Below, in pieces: positions 26,159 to 34,188 of a stretch of DNA of 64,000 nt; positions within the stretch are counted from its first letter, which is position 1; every line of letters starts with the position of its first letter. The stretch is from assembly GCA_024742355.1 (NCBI GenBank), contig JANSYM010000004.1, positions 62,001-126,000 of the forward strand, read 5' to 3'. The notes beneath the pieces were generated by a model that had not been told where the DNA came from, did not search any database, and saw only the letters and a program-made list of their open reading frames with translations. Source of the stretch: Hyphomonadaceae bacterium. Lineage in GTDB: Bacteria; Pseudomonadota; Alphaproteobacteria; Caulobacterales; Hyphomonadaceae. The position numbers and the translations under genes were made by a program.

Positions 26159-27208
26159 TCACCCCGATGATCCGCGATACGTGTAAGCGCTCTCATAGCG
26201 TTCGAACCCGTCATCCGGGACGACGAAATGACATTTGATCTGGCTGCGCACAAAGTCGGCCAGAACGAAATTCTTCGACGTCAGATAATGCTCGCCGAGA
26301 ATGGGTTTCACCGCATCCGTTGCTTCCTGCAGCCGGTAATGCGGGATGGTTGGGAAGATGTGGTGGATGACGTGCAGGTTGCCGATATTGTGTGTCAGCC
26401 AGTTGAACGGTCCATAATCGCGATCGACCGAGGCGAGGGCGCCTTTCAATCGGGTCCAGTCCTTCTCGTCATAGACCGGCACTTCCGGTGAGACGTGCTG
26501 CATATAGGTGACGAAGGTGAGCCAGGCTCCGTAGATCAGGTAAGGGGCGAGAATGTACTTGGCGAAAAAGCCCCAGCCAAAAATCACGCCGAGGCTGACA
26601 TAGAGGCTGAGGAATCCCAGCAAAGCGGCGAGCCCGAGATACCAGGACACGCGGACTGACGTGGTGTAGAGATCGCTTTGCGGCAGGTAATGACTGCCGG
26701 TGATCGGCTTGTATGTGGTCAGATTGCGGATGCCGATCTTGTACATCGGCCAACCAATGATGACGAATATCCCCGAACGGAAAATGATCTTACGAAACAG
26801 TGTGTCCTCGCCCTGCCGGGCCGGGCGAAAGACTTCTTCCTGCTTGAAATGACCGGTTTTCATATGGTGCACCGCATGGCTGCGCTGCCAGCCGCGATAG
26901 GGCACCAGAATGGCGCCATGGACGAGGATGCCGAAGATCGTATTGACCAGGCGGCTTTTGGCGAACGAGCCGTGTCCGGCATCATGGCCGATCACGAAGA
27001 GCGACCACAGCATGGTGCCGATCAGGAACAGGATCGGCCATTCCAGATACCAGACACTCACCTGGGTCAGCGCGGCATAGAGGGCGGCGATGATTAGCAG
27101 GTCGAATACGAGGTAGGCCGTCGAGCGCCAGGCATTTGCCTGAAAGCATCTATCCGGTATTGCCGCGCGCAAATCTTGCTGCGTGAAGGGGAGGTCTTGT
27201 GTGCTCAT
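26159..27208 (-). CDS. Membrane fatty acid desaturase
   Basis: A 349-residue integral-membrane di-iron desaturase of the omega-6/delta-12 type. The three histidine boxes are present: HDAGHGS (about residue 75), HAVHH (about 111) and HVIHH (about 280). Four hydrophobic helices lie in two pairs, at about residues 29-70 and 195-240. It introduces a double bond into acyl chains of membrane lipids using O2 and reduced ferredoxin or similar. It likely tunes membrane fluidity. The gene ends 17 bp from the 3' end of tRNA-His on the other strand and is divergent from infA. Confidence 0.94.
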   Translation of the reverse strand: MSTQDLPFTQQDLRAAIPDRCFQANAWRSTAYLVFDLLIIAALYAALTQVSVWYLEWPILFLIGTMLWSLFVIGHDAGHGSFAKSRLVNTIFGILVHGAILVPYRGWQRSHAVHHMKTGHFKQEEVFRPARQGEDTLFRKIIFRSGIFVIIGWPMYKIGIRNLTTYKPITGSHYLPQSDLYTTSVRVSWYLGLAALLGFLSLYVSLGVIFGWGFFAKYILAPYLIYGAWLTFVTYMQHVSPEVPVYDEKDWTRLKGALASVDRDYGPFNWLTHNIGNLHVIHHIFPTIPHYRLQEATDAVKPILGEHYLTSKNFVLADFVRSQIKCHFVVPDDGFERYESAYTYRGSSG

Positions 27209-27448
27209 GTCTCACTCTGCTCATTCGCCTAAACAGATACGTCCCCTCTACCTGTCTTAGAATTACAGATGGAAAGTTAACATGCTGAATACTGTCGCAG
27301 CGTATGTGGGTCGGCATTATCGCCACACTGCAGCGGCGATCACGGTGCAGGACTCACACGCAGCCTTGCCCCAAGGGGTGACGAAAGCTACGAAGCACCC
27401 CATATCTGCTGCGGCGCGGCATCGCGCGTCGTTTTATATGGAGACAGG

Positions 27449-27667
27449 ATGTCAAAAGAAGAAATCCTCGAGTTTAACGGCACGATCGTTGAACTTCTGC
27501 CGAACGCGACGTTTCGCGTGAAGCTTGAAAATGATCATGAGATCATTGGCTATACAGCCGGTAAAATGCGGAAAAACCGCATTCGTATCCTCACTGGGGA
27601 TAAGGTTCTGGTCGAAATGACCCCTTACGATCTGACAAAAGGTCGGATCACTTATCGCTTCAAATAG
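27449..27667 (+). CDS. infA: Translation initiation factor IF-1
   Basis: This 72-residue S1/OB-fold protein binds the A site of the 30S subunit during initiation. The sequence is unmistakable: [19 protein letters not shown], then [32 protein letters not shown] and [15 protein letters not shown]. The ATG follows GGAGACAGG. The 240-bp gap upstream, shared with the divergent desaturase, holds no gene I can support and presumably contains the infA promoter. A thioesterase gene starts 10 bp later and maf follows, an infA-maf arrangement familiar in alphaproteobacteria. Confidence 0.98.
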   Translation: MSKEEILEFNGTIVELLPNATFRVKLENDHEIIGYTAGKMRKNRIRILTGDKVLVEMTPYDLTKGRITYRFK

Positions 27668-27677
27668 GCTTGTCGCC

Positions 27678-28100
27678 TTGAGCGATGCAAAGGTTCCAGA
27701 CGGGTTTGAGCGGCATTTTCGCCGCTCCGGACTGACCGACCCCTGGGAACCGCTTTACTCCCGACAATTAGATGATCGTGTGCAGATGGGTCTGTTCCTG
27801 GCTGAGCAGCACTGCAATTCGCGTGGGCTCGTGCATGGCGGCTTGATCGCGGCGCTGGCGGACAATGCGATGGGCTTGTCTTGCGCCACCGCGCTGCGGG
27901 CGGCAGATCGCGATCCCACGAAGGGCCTGGTGACCGTGTCGCTCGGGACCGACTATGTGGGTAGCGCCAAATTGGGGGCGTGGCTGGAGATTGATCCGGA
28001 GCCGGTCAAGATTGGCGGCTCGATCTGTTTTGCCCGCGCCATCATTCGAGCCAACGGGGCGCCTGTCGCGATGGCGAACGCGACGTTCAAGATCCTATGA
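27678..28100 (+). CDS. PaaI-type hotdog-fold thioesterase
   Basis: A 140-residue single hotdog-domain protein. The motif SRGLVHGGLIAALADNAMG carries the HGG signature of PaaI thioesterases, followed by TVSLGTDYVGSAKLG. It would hydrolyse an acyl- or aryl-CoA thioester in the cytoplasm. The only workable start is TTG at 27678, ten bases after the infA stop; the ribosome site is weak, so translation may be coupled to infA. Its TGA overlaps the ATG of maf. Confidence 0.85.
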   Translation: MSDAKVPDGFERHFRRSGLTDPWEPLYSRQLDDRVQMGLFLAEQHCNSRGLVHGGLIAALADNAMGLSCATALRAADRDPTKGLVTVSLGTDYVGSAKLGAWLEIDPEPVKIGGSICFARAIIRANGAPVAMANATFKIL

Positions 28101-28663
28101 GCAAGCTCGTTCTCGCCAGCGCCAGCCCGCGCCGCAAACAGCTGCTGGCCCAGATCGGCGTCACGCCGGATGCGATCAGCCCGTCAGATATTGATGAAAC
28201 GCCGATTCCAGGCGAGTCGCCGCGGGCCTATGCTGAGCGGCTGGGGATCGAGAAAGCGCGGGCCGTACACGTCGACGGGCAATTCACGCTGGCCGGCGAT
28301 ACGGTTGTCGCGCTGGGCCGCCGCATCCTGCCGAAAGCTGAAACGGACGAAGAGGTGCAGGCCTGCCTCGAACTGGTCTCGGGCCGTGCGCATCATGTCA
28401 TCACATCGGTTTGCCTGATCGCGCCGGATGGGCGTGTCGCCCACCGCCTCAGCGATACGCGGGTCATCGTCAAACGGCTGACAGCGGGCGAAATCGCGGC
28501 CTATCTGGCGAGCGAAGAAGGCATTGGCAAAGCCGGCGGCTATGCCATTCAGGGCCTGTTTGGGGCGCATATCAAACAGATATCGGGAAGCTATACCGGT
28601 GTGATGGGATTGCCGGTGCACGAAACGGCGCAGCTGCTGACCGGGCTCGGTTATCGATTGTAG
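28097..28663 (+). CDS. maf: Maf-family nucleoside triphosphate pyrophosphatase
   Basis: A 188-residue Maf/HAM1-fold house-cleaning enzyme that hydrolyses non-canonical or excess nucleoside triphosphates to monophosphates. Signature motifs are LASASPRRKQLL at the N-terminus, SDIDETPIPGESP, AGDTVVALGRRILPK, and the C-terminal GYAIQGLFGAHIKQISGSYTGVMGLP. The ATG overlaps the thioesterase stop (ATGA). The stop runs 13 bp into the end of the convergent secreted-protein gene. Confidence 0.95.
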   Translation: MSKLVLASASPRRKQLLAQIGVTPDAISPSDIDETPIPGESPRAYAERLGIEKARAVHVDGQFTLAGDTVVALGRRILPKAETDEEVQACLELVSGRAHHVITSVCLIAPDGRVAHRLSDTRVIVKRLTAGEIAAYLASEEGIGKAGGYAIQGLFGAHIKQISGSYTGVMGLPVHETAQLLTGLGYRL

Positions 28664-29517
28664 AAGTCGAACTCGATTTCATACTGCAAATGCCCATCGC
28701 CCATGGATAGGTCGTAATTCCCGAACCCGTAGACATAATCAAACCGCACCGATTGTGAGGGCAGGCTGGTCGCGTCGCGGCGCCGGATCGAATTTCGAAA
28801 CTCGAGGATCCGCGTCGGCGTGCCGAGAATATCGCCGAGATCATTGATGGCACCGATCTGGCGAATGTAATTGCCGTTCCGGGAATTCGCTCCGAACGCC
28901 ATGCCATCGTCATTGCCGCGCCGGGTGACGCCGTATTGGAAGCCGACATTGTCCAATTGTGCAGGCGCGTTCAGGCCACCCGGAGACCCGAGCATGCGCG
29001 CTTCTGCGGTGACGTAGAAATCTGTGCGCGAAGACAGGTAGAAACTGCGCTGCGCCGAAGTATCGGCCGCCACCAGGCTGGTCCCGACGGTGAGGGCGAA
29101 TGGGTCCATGCTGTCGCCTGCATCGAGGAAGCCATTACTATTGCCATCGAAAGGCAGGCGATCCGGGACGCCATCGCCATTGGTGTCAAAGCCGAGGATC
29201 ATGCTCTGGTCTTGCAGAGGGACGGCGTGAAAGCCTTCTGTGCGCGATCCGGTGAGGACGGGATTTACGCCGCCGGAGCCCTGGAACGGATTGCCGGTCC
29301 ATGGGATCATCCGGCCCCCGACCGGCACCGTGCCGCCCGTGGCAAAGACATAATTGTCGTACACATCGAAGGTGAACCCGTCATGCACGACGACGCAGCC
29401 ATAGGTCCGGCAATAGAAGTCAGAATCCAGCCACGAGGCCGAGGCCGCTGGTGCGGAGACCAGCAGGCTCAGTCCCGTGAACAGGGCTTTCAGACTATTC
29501 GAGCGCGGTATCTTCAT
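28651..29517 (-). CDS. Secreted protein with calcium-binding-like loops, unknown function
   Basis: A 288-residue exported protein with a Sec signal peptide (LKALFTGLSLLVSAPAASA). The mature part contains FDTNGDGVPDRLPFDGNSNG and GFLDAGDSMDP, two aspartate/asparagine-rich loops resembling thrombospondin-type-3 or dockerin calcium sites. The remainder has alternating beta-strand character and ends in LQYEIEFDFYNR, with a terminal aromatic as in outer-membrane or secreted beta proteins. I do not recognise the family. Its start lies inside the end of the PapD-like chaperone gene (23 bp overlap), strongly suggesting that the chaperone serves this protein. Confidence 0.7.
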   Translation of the reverse strand: MKIPRSNSLKALFTGLSLLVSAPAASASWLDSDFYCRTYGCVVVHDGFTFDVYDNYVFATGGTVPVGGRMIPWTGNPFQGSGGVNPVLTGSRTEGFHAVPLQDQSMILGFDTNGDGVPDRLPFDGNSNGFLDAGDSMDPFALTVGTSLVAADTSAQRSFYLSSRTDFYVTAEARMLGSPGGLNAPAQLDNVGFQYGVTRRGNDDGMAFGANSRNGNYIRQIGAINDLGDILGTPTRILEFRNSIRRRDATSLPSQSVRFDYVYGFGNYDLSMGDGHLQYEIEFDFYNR

Positions 29518-30364
29518 TGCTCGCGGCGGTGCCGGATATGGCCGACTCCTCGAAGGCCAGGTCTGACGTGAACGGGGTCAGCATCACTGCACCCGTCGCG
29601 CTTTGCGGCGCGAAGATATTCTCCAGCGTGACGCGGACTTCCGGATTGGTCGGCAGATCCTGCGTGATTGGCAGGCTATAGGTCCGTGTCGCGTCATCGA
29701 GGACGACGAGATTGCTGATCGGTTCGGTAATGGTCTCACCGGCATCGCCGCTAATCTCGATCTGGCCGCGCAGGCGTGCGTGCGCATTTCCGGTATTGGC
29801 AAGGTCAAACGTGACCGACTGCTCGCCGTCCGGAGACATTGTGAGCACTGCCTCGCTGATTTCCGGATGACTCTCCGCGTCGCCCATGGTCAGGTAGAAC
29901 AGGCTGGCAATCTGGTATTTCTTCCAAACGCCGGACTGTCCGGCACGTTCTTCCGGCAGCAGGGTCGAGGCGATCAGGGCGAAGCGATAATCGCCTTCCC
30001 GCTCAACCCGGATCGGGGCGGCCATGTCGACAATGATCTGCTCGGTTTCGCCTGGACGGAGCGTCACGAAGGCCGGACTGAAACGGACCCAGTTTGCCGC
30101 TGACGTGTCGCTGTCTCCGGGCGGTGTGAGCTGGATCTGACCGGCCTCATCAAGCGCCCAGTCCGCGAGGCCGAGCGTCAGGGAGATGGTATCTTCCTGG
30201 TGGACATTGCCGAGATTGATGACCTGTCTCTGTCGGTCCCCCGGCTGGACGGAGATCTCGACCGTGGTCGGCTGTAAGCCGATGCCGAAAGCGGAGGCGG
30301 GTGCAGCGATGGCGGTCAGCGCCAGGCCCAAAAGCCCATAGCGCAGCGTAGACGTGAAGCCCAT
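29495..30364 (-). CDS. Periplasmic PapD-like (fimbrial-type) chaperone-like protein
   Basis: A 289-residue exported protein; the signal peptide ends near ASAFGIGL. Residues 25-150 resemble the first immunoglobulin-like domain of pilus chaperones: LQPTTVEISVQPGDRQRQ, NWVRFSPAFVTLRPGETEQI and EGDYRFALIASTLLPEE. A second Ig-like part (about 170-265) follows, then an acidic tail longer than in classical PapD. No usher or pilin gene is adjacent. The downstream secreted-protein gene overlaps by 23 bp, so this is probably a dedicated two-gene unit. The leader upstream is strikingly AT-rich. Confidence 0.75.
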   Translation of the reverse strand: MGFTSTLRYGLLGLALTAIAAPASAFGIGLQPTTVEISVQPGDRQRQVINLGNVHQEDTISLTLGLADWALDEAGQIQLTPPGDSDTSAANWVRFSPAFVTLRPGETEQIIVDMAAPIRVEREGDYRFALIASTLLPEERAGQSGVWKKYQIASLFYLTMGDAESHPEISEAVLTMSPDGEQSVTFDLANTGNAHARLRGQIEISGDAGETITEPISNLVVLDDATRTYSLPITQDLPTNPEVRVTLENIFAPQSATGAVMLTPFTSDLAFEESAISGTAASNEDTALE

Positions 30365-30496
30365 TTAACAAATCCCTCATTAATATTGTTATTTTTTATC
30401 TACTTACGCCAAACGGGTTACCGGATTGTTTCCATGTCTCATGCACACTGATATGGACAACTTGCGAGAGACAGAACGCTCAGGTAACGCCACCTT

Positions 30497-31195
30497 ATGA
30501 AACTGCCGGGTCACAAAAAACGACGCGAACACGTCGCCGCCGATCTCTCGACCGTACCGGGTCGAAAGCGGGCGGAGCGTGAAATGACGCTGGGCGATCA
30601 TGGCTTCCTGCGCGAGAGTTTCCAGAATCTGCATCAGATCAGCGATGAGATGTGGCGCTCGAACCAGCCAAACCCGCGCCAGGTCGCAGAACACGCGCGG
30701 CTGCGCGGCATCAAGACCATTCTCAATCTGCGTGGTGACAGTTCAAAAGGCTATTATCTGCTCGAGAAAGAGGCCTGCGAGGCGGCCGGGATCGAGCTGA
30801 TCGATTTTCGCGTCTATTCCCGCGACACGCCGACGGTTGAGCGAATCTTTGAAGCCAGGGACCTGTTCGACAAGATCGCCTATCCGGCCTTGATGCACTG
30901 TAAATCCGGCGCCGATCGTGCCGGTCTGATGAGCGTGCTCTACATGATCTTCCGCATGGGTGAGCCGGTCAGTATTGCGAAACAGCAATTGTCGAAGAAA
31001 TACCTCCACATGAAGGAGGGTAAAACCGGCTTGCTCGATGCGTTTTTCGAGGCCTATCTGGCGGCTGAAAAGGCCACTGGCATTGGCTTTGAGGACTGGG
31101 TGCGCAGCGAATATGACCGCGAACAGTTGAAGACGGATTTCCTCAAATCCGGACAGGCCAAATTGCGCCTCGATTGGTTCCTGCGCCGCGAATAG
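30497..31195 (+). CDS. Tyrosine phosphatase-like (dual-specificity) protein
   Basis: A 232-residue soluble protein with the phosphatase P-loop HCKSGADRAG (CX5R, about residues 134-143). It is preceded by WRSNQPNPRQVAEHARLRGI and TILNLRGDSS, as in the bacterial DSP/Siw14-like phosphatases. The general acid may be an aspartate in YSRDTPT. Substrates could be phosphoproteins, inositol phosphates or lipid phosphates; related genes often sit with envelope lipid functions. A basic N-terminal patch (KKRRE) may favour anionic substrates. It is divergent from the chaperone gene. Confidence 0.87.
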   Translation: MKLPGHKKRREHVAADLSTVPGRKRAEREMTLGDHGFLRESFQNLHQISDEMWRSNQPNPRQVAEHARLRGIKTILNLRGDSSKGYYLLEKEACEAAGIELIDFRVYSRDTPTVERIFEARDLFDKIAYPALMHCKSGADRAGLMSVLYMIFRMGEPVSIAKQQLSKKYLHMKEGKTGLLDAFFEAYLAAEKATGIGFEDWVRSEYDREQLKTDFLKSGQAKLRLDWFLRRE

Positions 31196-31273
31196 TCGCT
31201 TTTTTGACTGGCCTTGGTCCCAGATTCATGGGACGGTTCCTCCAAGTGATACTGAGAGGAAAGGGGATCACCT

Positions 31274-31594
31274 ATGAGAAAAGTGTTCTTTGCATCATTG
31301 TTTGCGGTAGGACTTGCAGCCTGCGGAGGCGGAAACGGCAGCGCTGCGAAAACAGCCATTCTTGATTCCTGCATGGAAGAAGCCGACGCAGATGCAGAAA
31401 CCTGCAATTGCATGGCGGATCAGTTCGTTGAGAAGCTTGATCCGAAGCTGCTCGACCTGATCGTGGAAGCCAGCAAGGCCGAGGATGAGGACGCTTACAT
31501 GGCGTCTAAAATGGGCGAACTTGAGCCGGCCGAAATGGGTCAGTTCATGACCGTCATGATGGGCGCCGCAACTGAGTGCGGCATGGAAATGTAA
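31274..31594 (+). CDS. Small cysteine-containing lipoprotein
   Basis: A 106-residue protein with a clear lipoprotein signal (FAVGLAAC, Cys17) and a short glycine-rich linker (GGGNG). The mature part is acidic and has four more cysteines in the pattern C...CxC...C (SCMEE, TCNCMADQF, TECGM), which could form disulfides in the periplasm. I know no named family. GGAAAGGGG precedes the ATG. A good terminator follows, making it a self-contained transcription unit. Confidence 0.8.
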   Translation: MRKVFFASLFAVGLAACGGGNGSAAKTAILDSCMEEADADAETCNCMADQFVEKLDPKLLDLIVEASKAEDEDAYMASKMGELEPAEMGQFMTVMMGAATECGMEM

Positions 31595-31617
31595 GGCCCC
31601 TGGCCAACGAAATAGAA

Positions 31618-31660
31618 ACAACCCGGACCTGAAAGAACTCAGTCGTCCGGGTTGTCTTTA
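31618..31660 (+). terminator. Terminator after the small lipoprotein gene
   Basis: An 11-bp perfect stem, ACAACCCGGAC against GTCCGGGTTGT, is closed by a 16-base loop and followed by a short TCTTT tract. The weak T-run makes efficiency uncertain, but the stem is strong and correctly placed 24 bp after the stop. Confidence 0.75.
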
Positions 31661-31677
31661 AGTAGAAAGAGGATGCC

Positions 31678-31968
31678 ATGAAATTCTTCATTATCAACAG
31701 CTTCCGACTGATGGTTTACATCGCGTACATCGTCATTATCGGACTCGGCGCAGCGGCGGGCTACTATAATGGCTACGTTCTAGAACAGAGCAGCGTGGAA
31801 TTGTTGGGCCTTGGCCTGCAGGGACCGGTCGCGGACTTCCTGACGCTCGCTGGACTGACCTTCCTGGGATGGGTCGCAGCCAGCCTGGTCTGCGGTCTGA
31901 TCGTTACGTTCCTGGACATTCGAGACGACATTAATGACCGTCTCCCGGATGCCCGACGCGACGATTAA
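31678..31968 (+). CDS. Small membrane protein of unknown function
   Basis: A 96-residue protein with a hydrophobic N-terminal helix (about 8-30) and a second at about 52-82 (ADFLTLAGLTFLGWVAASLV plus a following GLIVTF). It ends in a charged tail (RDDINDRLPDARRDD) likely in the cytoplasm. No family is recognised. The ATG follows AGAGGA. It opens a run of four co-oriented membrane-protein genes ending at 34188. Confidence 0.7.
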   Translation: MKFFIINSFRLMVYIAYIVIIGLGAAAGYYNGYVLEQSSVELLGLGLQGPVADFLTLAGLTFLGWVAASLVCGLIVTFLDIRDDINDRLPDARRDD

Positions 31969-31992
31969 TCCCGGAAAATCAAGGAGAGCCAT

Positions 31993-32385
31993 ATGAGTGG
32001 CCTGGAAGTCGCCAGCGTTTATGTCGCGGCCAATATCCTCATTCTTGTATGGCTCGCCTTTCGGGTCGTTTCACACCGATTTCGCGGGCGAATCTCGCTT
32101 GGAGATGGCGGGTCTGAGGACCTCGCCGTTGCCATTCGCGTGCACGGGAATGCGTCTGAATACATTCCCGCCATGCTGGTCGGATTGCTGGCCCTGGCCT
32201 TTCTCGATGTTCCAACCTGGATCATCCATGCGCTCGGGGCGACCTTTACGGTCGGCCGGCTGATGCATCCGGTAGGCATGACCACAGGGCCAATCCAGCT
32301 GCGCCAGGTTGGTGTGCTGCTGACCTGGCTGTGCATGGTCATTCTGTCGCTTGTCCTGCTGTATTTCGTCTTTACTCAGGCGTGA
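31993..32385 (+). CDS. MAPEG family membrane protein
   Basis: A 130-residue four-helix membrane protein of the MAPEG superfamily (eicosanoid/glutathione-metabolism type). It shows the diagnostic AVAIRVHGNASEYIPAMLVG segment, with the RxxxNxxE pattern in the second helix, and TVGRLMHPVGM later. Bacterial members are thought to act in glutathione-dependent detoxification, but activity is usually unproven. AAGGAG lies before the ATG. Its TGA is followed immediately by the ATG of the next gene, so the two are coupled. Confidence 0.92.
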   Translation: MSGLEVASVYVAANILILVWLAFRVVSHRFRGRISLGDGGSEDLAVAIRVHGNASEYIPAMLVGLLALAFLDVPTWIIHALGATFTVGRLMHPVGMTTGPIQLRQVGVLLTWLCMVILSLVLLYFVFTQA

Positions 32386-33180
32386 ATGACGCCCGTTCTT
32401 TCGATTCCTGAAGTCTTTTTAGCCACGCTCGCCGGGGCCCGGCAGGTGGTGATATCCACTTTGGCCTATGCGGTCGCGTTCATTGTCGCCTTTGCCGCCA
32501 TGGTCTGGGGCGCTGAAGCCTTGCCGGAAACAACGGCGGGATCGCTTGGTTTTCTCATCCTGGTGACCGTTGCGATGGCGGCGTACTGCCTGTTCTCCGC
32601 TGCGATCTATCGGCGCCTGGTGCCGCATTCCGGGTCGTTGGCGACGGCGACATGGAAGCTGGTTCTGGCCTGGATTCTGATCTTCGTCATCGCGGCCATC
32701 CTGGCGACAGCGATCGTGCTGTTCTTCTCGCTGATCGGATCGAGCCTGGGCGTGGTCAGCGGCGAAGCCGGGCAGGGCATTACCGACATGACCGCCCAGA
32801 TGCGGGAAAACGGGACATTCTATCCGCTATCTGTGCTGTTCATGCTGACCTTGCTCGGCGTGTTCTGGTTCGGGGTCCGGATGATGCTGTTTGGTGTCGC
32901 CACAGCGGCGCGTGGCGCCGTGCACGTGTTTCGAACCTGGGCGTGGACGAAGGGGTATGCCTTACCCATGGCGGCAGGGGCGCTGGTCTTCGTGGTCGTC
33001 CCGGTCATCGTATTCGGATACGCAGCTGACGGGCTGACTCGCGCACTCCCTCTGGCGGAAAACACCGCCTTACAGGCTGGATTGGCGGCCATGTTCCAAG
33101 TGCCTGCGGCGTGGCTGGGTCACGCATATGCCACTGCCATCTATACGCGCATTGCCCCGCCGGACCCCGCCTCAGCTTGA
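32386..33180 (+). CDS. Polytopic membrane protein, unknown
   Basis: A 264-residue protein with about six hydrophobic segments, for example LAYAVAFIVAFAAMVWG near 25-41, a long one near 88-112, FMLTLLGVFWFGVRMMLFGV in the middle and a C-terminal pair. A helix-breaking stretch (SGEAGQGITDMTAQMRENG) lies near 125-143. No transporter signature is seen. It begins directly after the MAPEG stop codon. Its arrangement resembles the next gene (33229-34188), with which it may share ancestry or a complex. Confidence 0.7.
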   Translation: MTPVLSIPEVFLATLAGARQVVISTLAYAVAFIVAFAAMVWGAEALPETTAGSLGFLILVTVAMAAYCLFSAAIYRRLVPHSGSLATATWKLVLAWILIFVIAAILATAIVLFFSLIGSSLGVVSGEAGQGITDMTAQMRENGTFYPLSVLFMLTLLGVFWFGVRMMLFGVATAARGAVHVFRTWAWTKGYALPMAAGALVFVVVPVIVFGYAADGLTRALPLAENTALQAGLAAMFQVPAAWLGHAYATAIYTRIAPPDPASA

Positions 33181-33228
33181 CCCAAGCCCGACGCTGGGGT
33201 CTTCTTGATACCAATCAGGGAGGGAAAC

Positions 33229-34188
33229 ATGGCGAGACCATTCAGTTTTGACAATGCAGCATTCCACTTTGCGCGGACCGATGGGCCGCCTGGATTTCTC
33301 CCCAAATATCTCGCGGCTTACGCCGTCGGGGTGGTCATTCTCGCGCTGGTGAGCTTTGTCGCGCTGCGGCCCCTTTTCGGCGCTTATGCGCAAATGTTCG
33401 CCCTGCTGGCGCAAGGGGCCTCGGAAACCGAGGTCAATCGCGTCTTCGGCGACGCCATACTCGGCGATATCGGACGCCTGTCGCTGGGATATCTGCTGAT
33501 GATGCTGATCTATGCCGGGTTCTGGTCGATGATGGAGAGTGCGGTTCTGCGCCGATACGTACGCGAAGAAGGGTTCAGCATTGGCTGGGGCGCGGATGAA
33601 TGGCGTATGCTTGGAGTCGGACTGTTATGGATGGTCTCCTTCATCGTCGCCTATCTTGCCTTGATCATTGCAACCGTGGTCCTGGTCATGCCGCTGGGCG
33701 CGGTCGCGGATGGCGGTGAAGCGCTGGTCGCGATCTGGATGGTGATCGTGATCTTCGGCCTGTTATTTGTCTGGCTATTCTTCGCGGTTCGCCTGTCACC
33801 AGCTGGCGCCATGACCATTCGCGACGAGAAGCTGACCTTTTTCGGTGCCTGGGGCGCGTCCAAAGGGCGGTTCTGGCCAACCTTCGGCGCCTTCGTCGTC
33901 CTCGGGCTGATCCTCTATGTCGGCGTGTTCATTCTCTATCTGGTCGGCGGCGTTACCGTGTTTGCGACCTTGATGAGCGGGATCGACGTGAACAGCGCCG
34001 AGGCAAATCCGGACGAGGTCCTCGCGCTTTTCGCCAGCCCAGGTGTGCTGATCCCGGTCGGATTGATGTATTTCGCGATGCTGCTCTATCAGGGCTTCTG
34101 GCAATATGCCTGGGCCGGAATACCGGCTCTGGTCGCGACCACAGACCCACGTACGGGCGGCATGCACGACGCCGCAGCGACGTTCTGA
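33229..34188 (+). CDS. Polytopic membrane protein, unknown
   Basis: A 319-residue protein with about six membrane segments. The N-terminus (ARPFSFDNAAFHFARTDGP) is soluble and aromatic-rich, and a polar loop containing DVNSAEANPDEV precedes the last helix pair. I cannot place it in a known family. The ATG at 33229 follows a strong GGGAGGG site; an upstream in-frame ATG at 33205 is less likely. The stop abuts the stop of the opposing CaiB gene (TGATCA). Together with the preceding gene it may form a small membrane complex. Confidence 0.7.
   Translation: MARPFSFDNAAFHFARTDGPPGFLPKYLAAYAVGVVILALVSFVALRPLFGAYAQMFALLAQGASETEVNRVFGDAILGDIGRLSLGYLLMMLIYAGFWSMMESAVLRRYVREEGFSIGWGADEWRMLGVGLLWMVSFIVAYLALIIATVVLVMPLGAVADGGEALVAIWMVIVIFGLLFVWLFFAVRLSPAGAMTIRDEKLTFFGAWGASKGRFWPTFGAFVVLGLILYVGVFILYLVGGVTVFATLMSGIDVNSAEANPDEVLALFASPGVLIPVGLMYFAMLLYQGFWQYAWAGIPALVATTDPRTGGMHDAAATF

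Noticed and set aside
27282-27521. A 79-codon frame overlapping the infA start.
   Set aside because: It runs into infA in another frame, has no ribosome site and no recognisable protein features; the region is better seen as infA leader and promoter.
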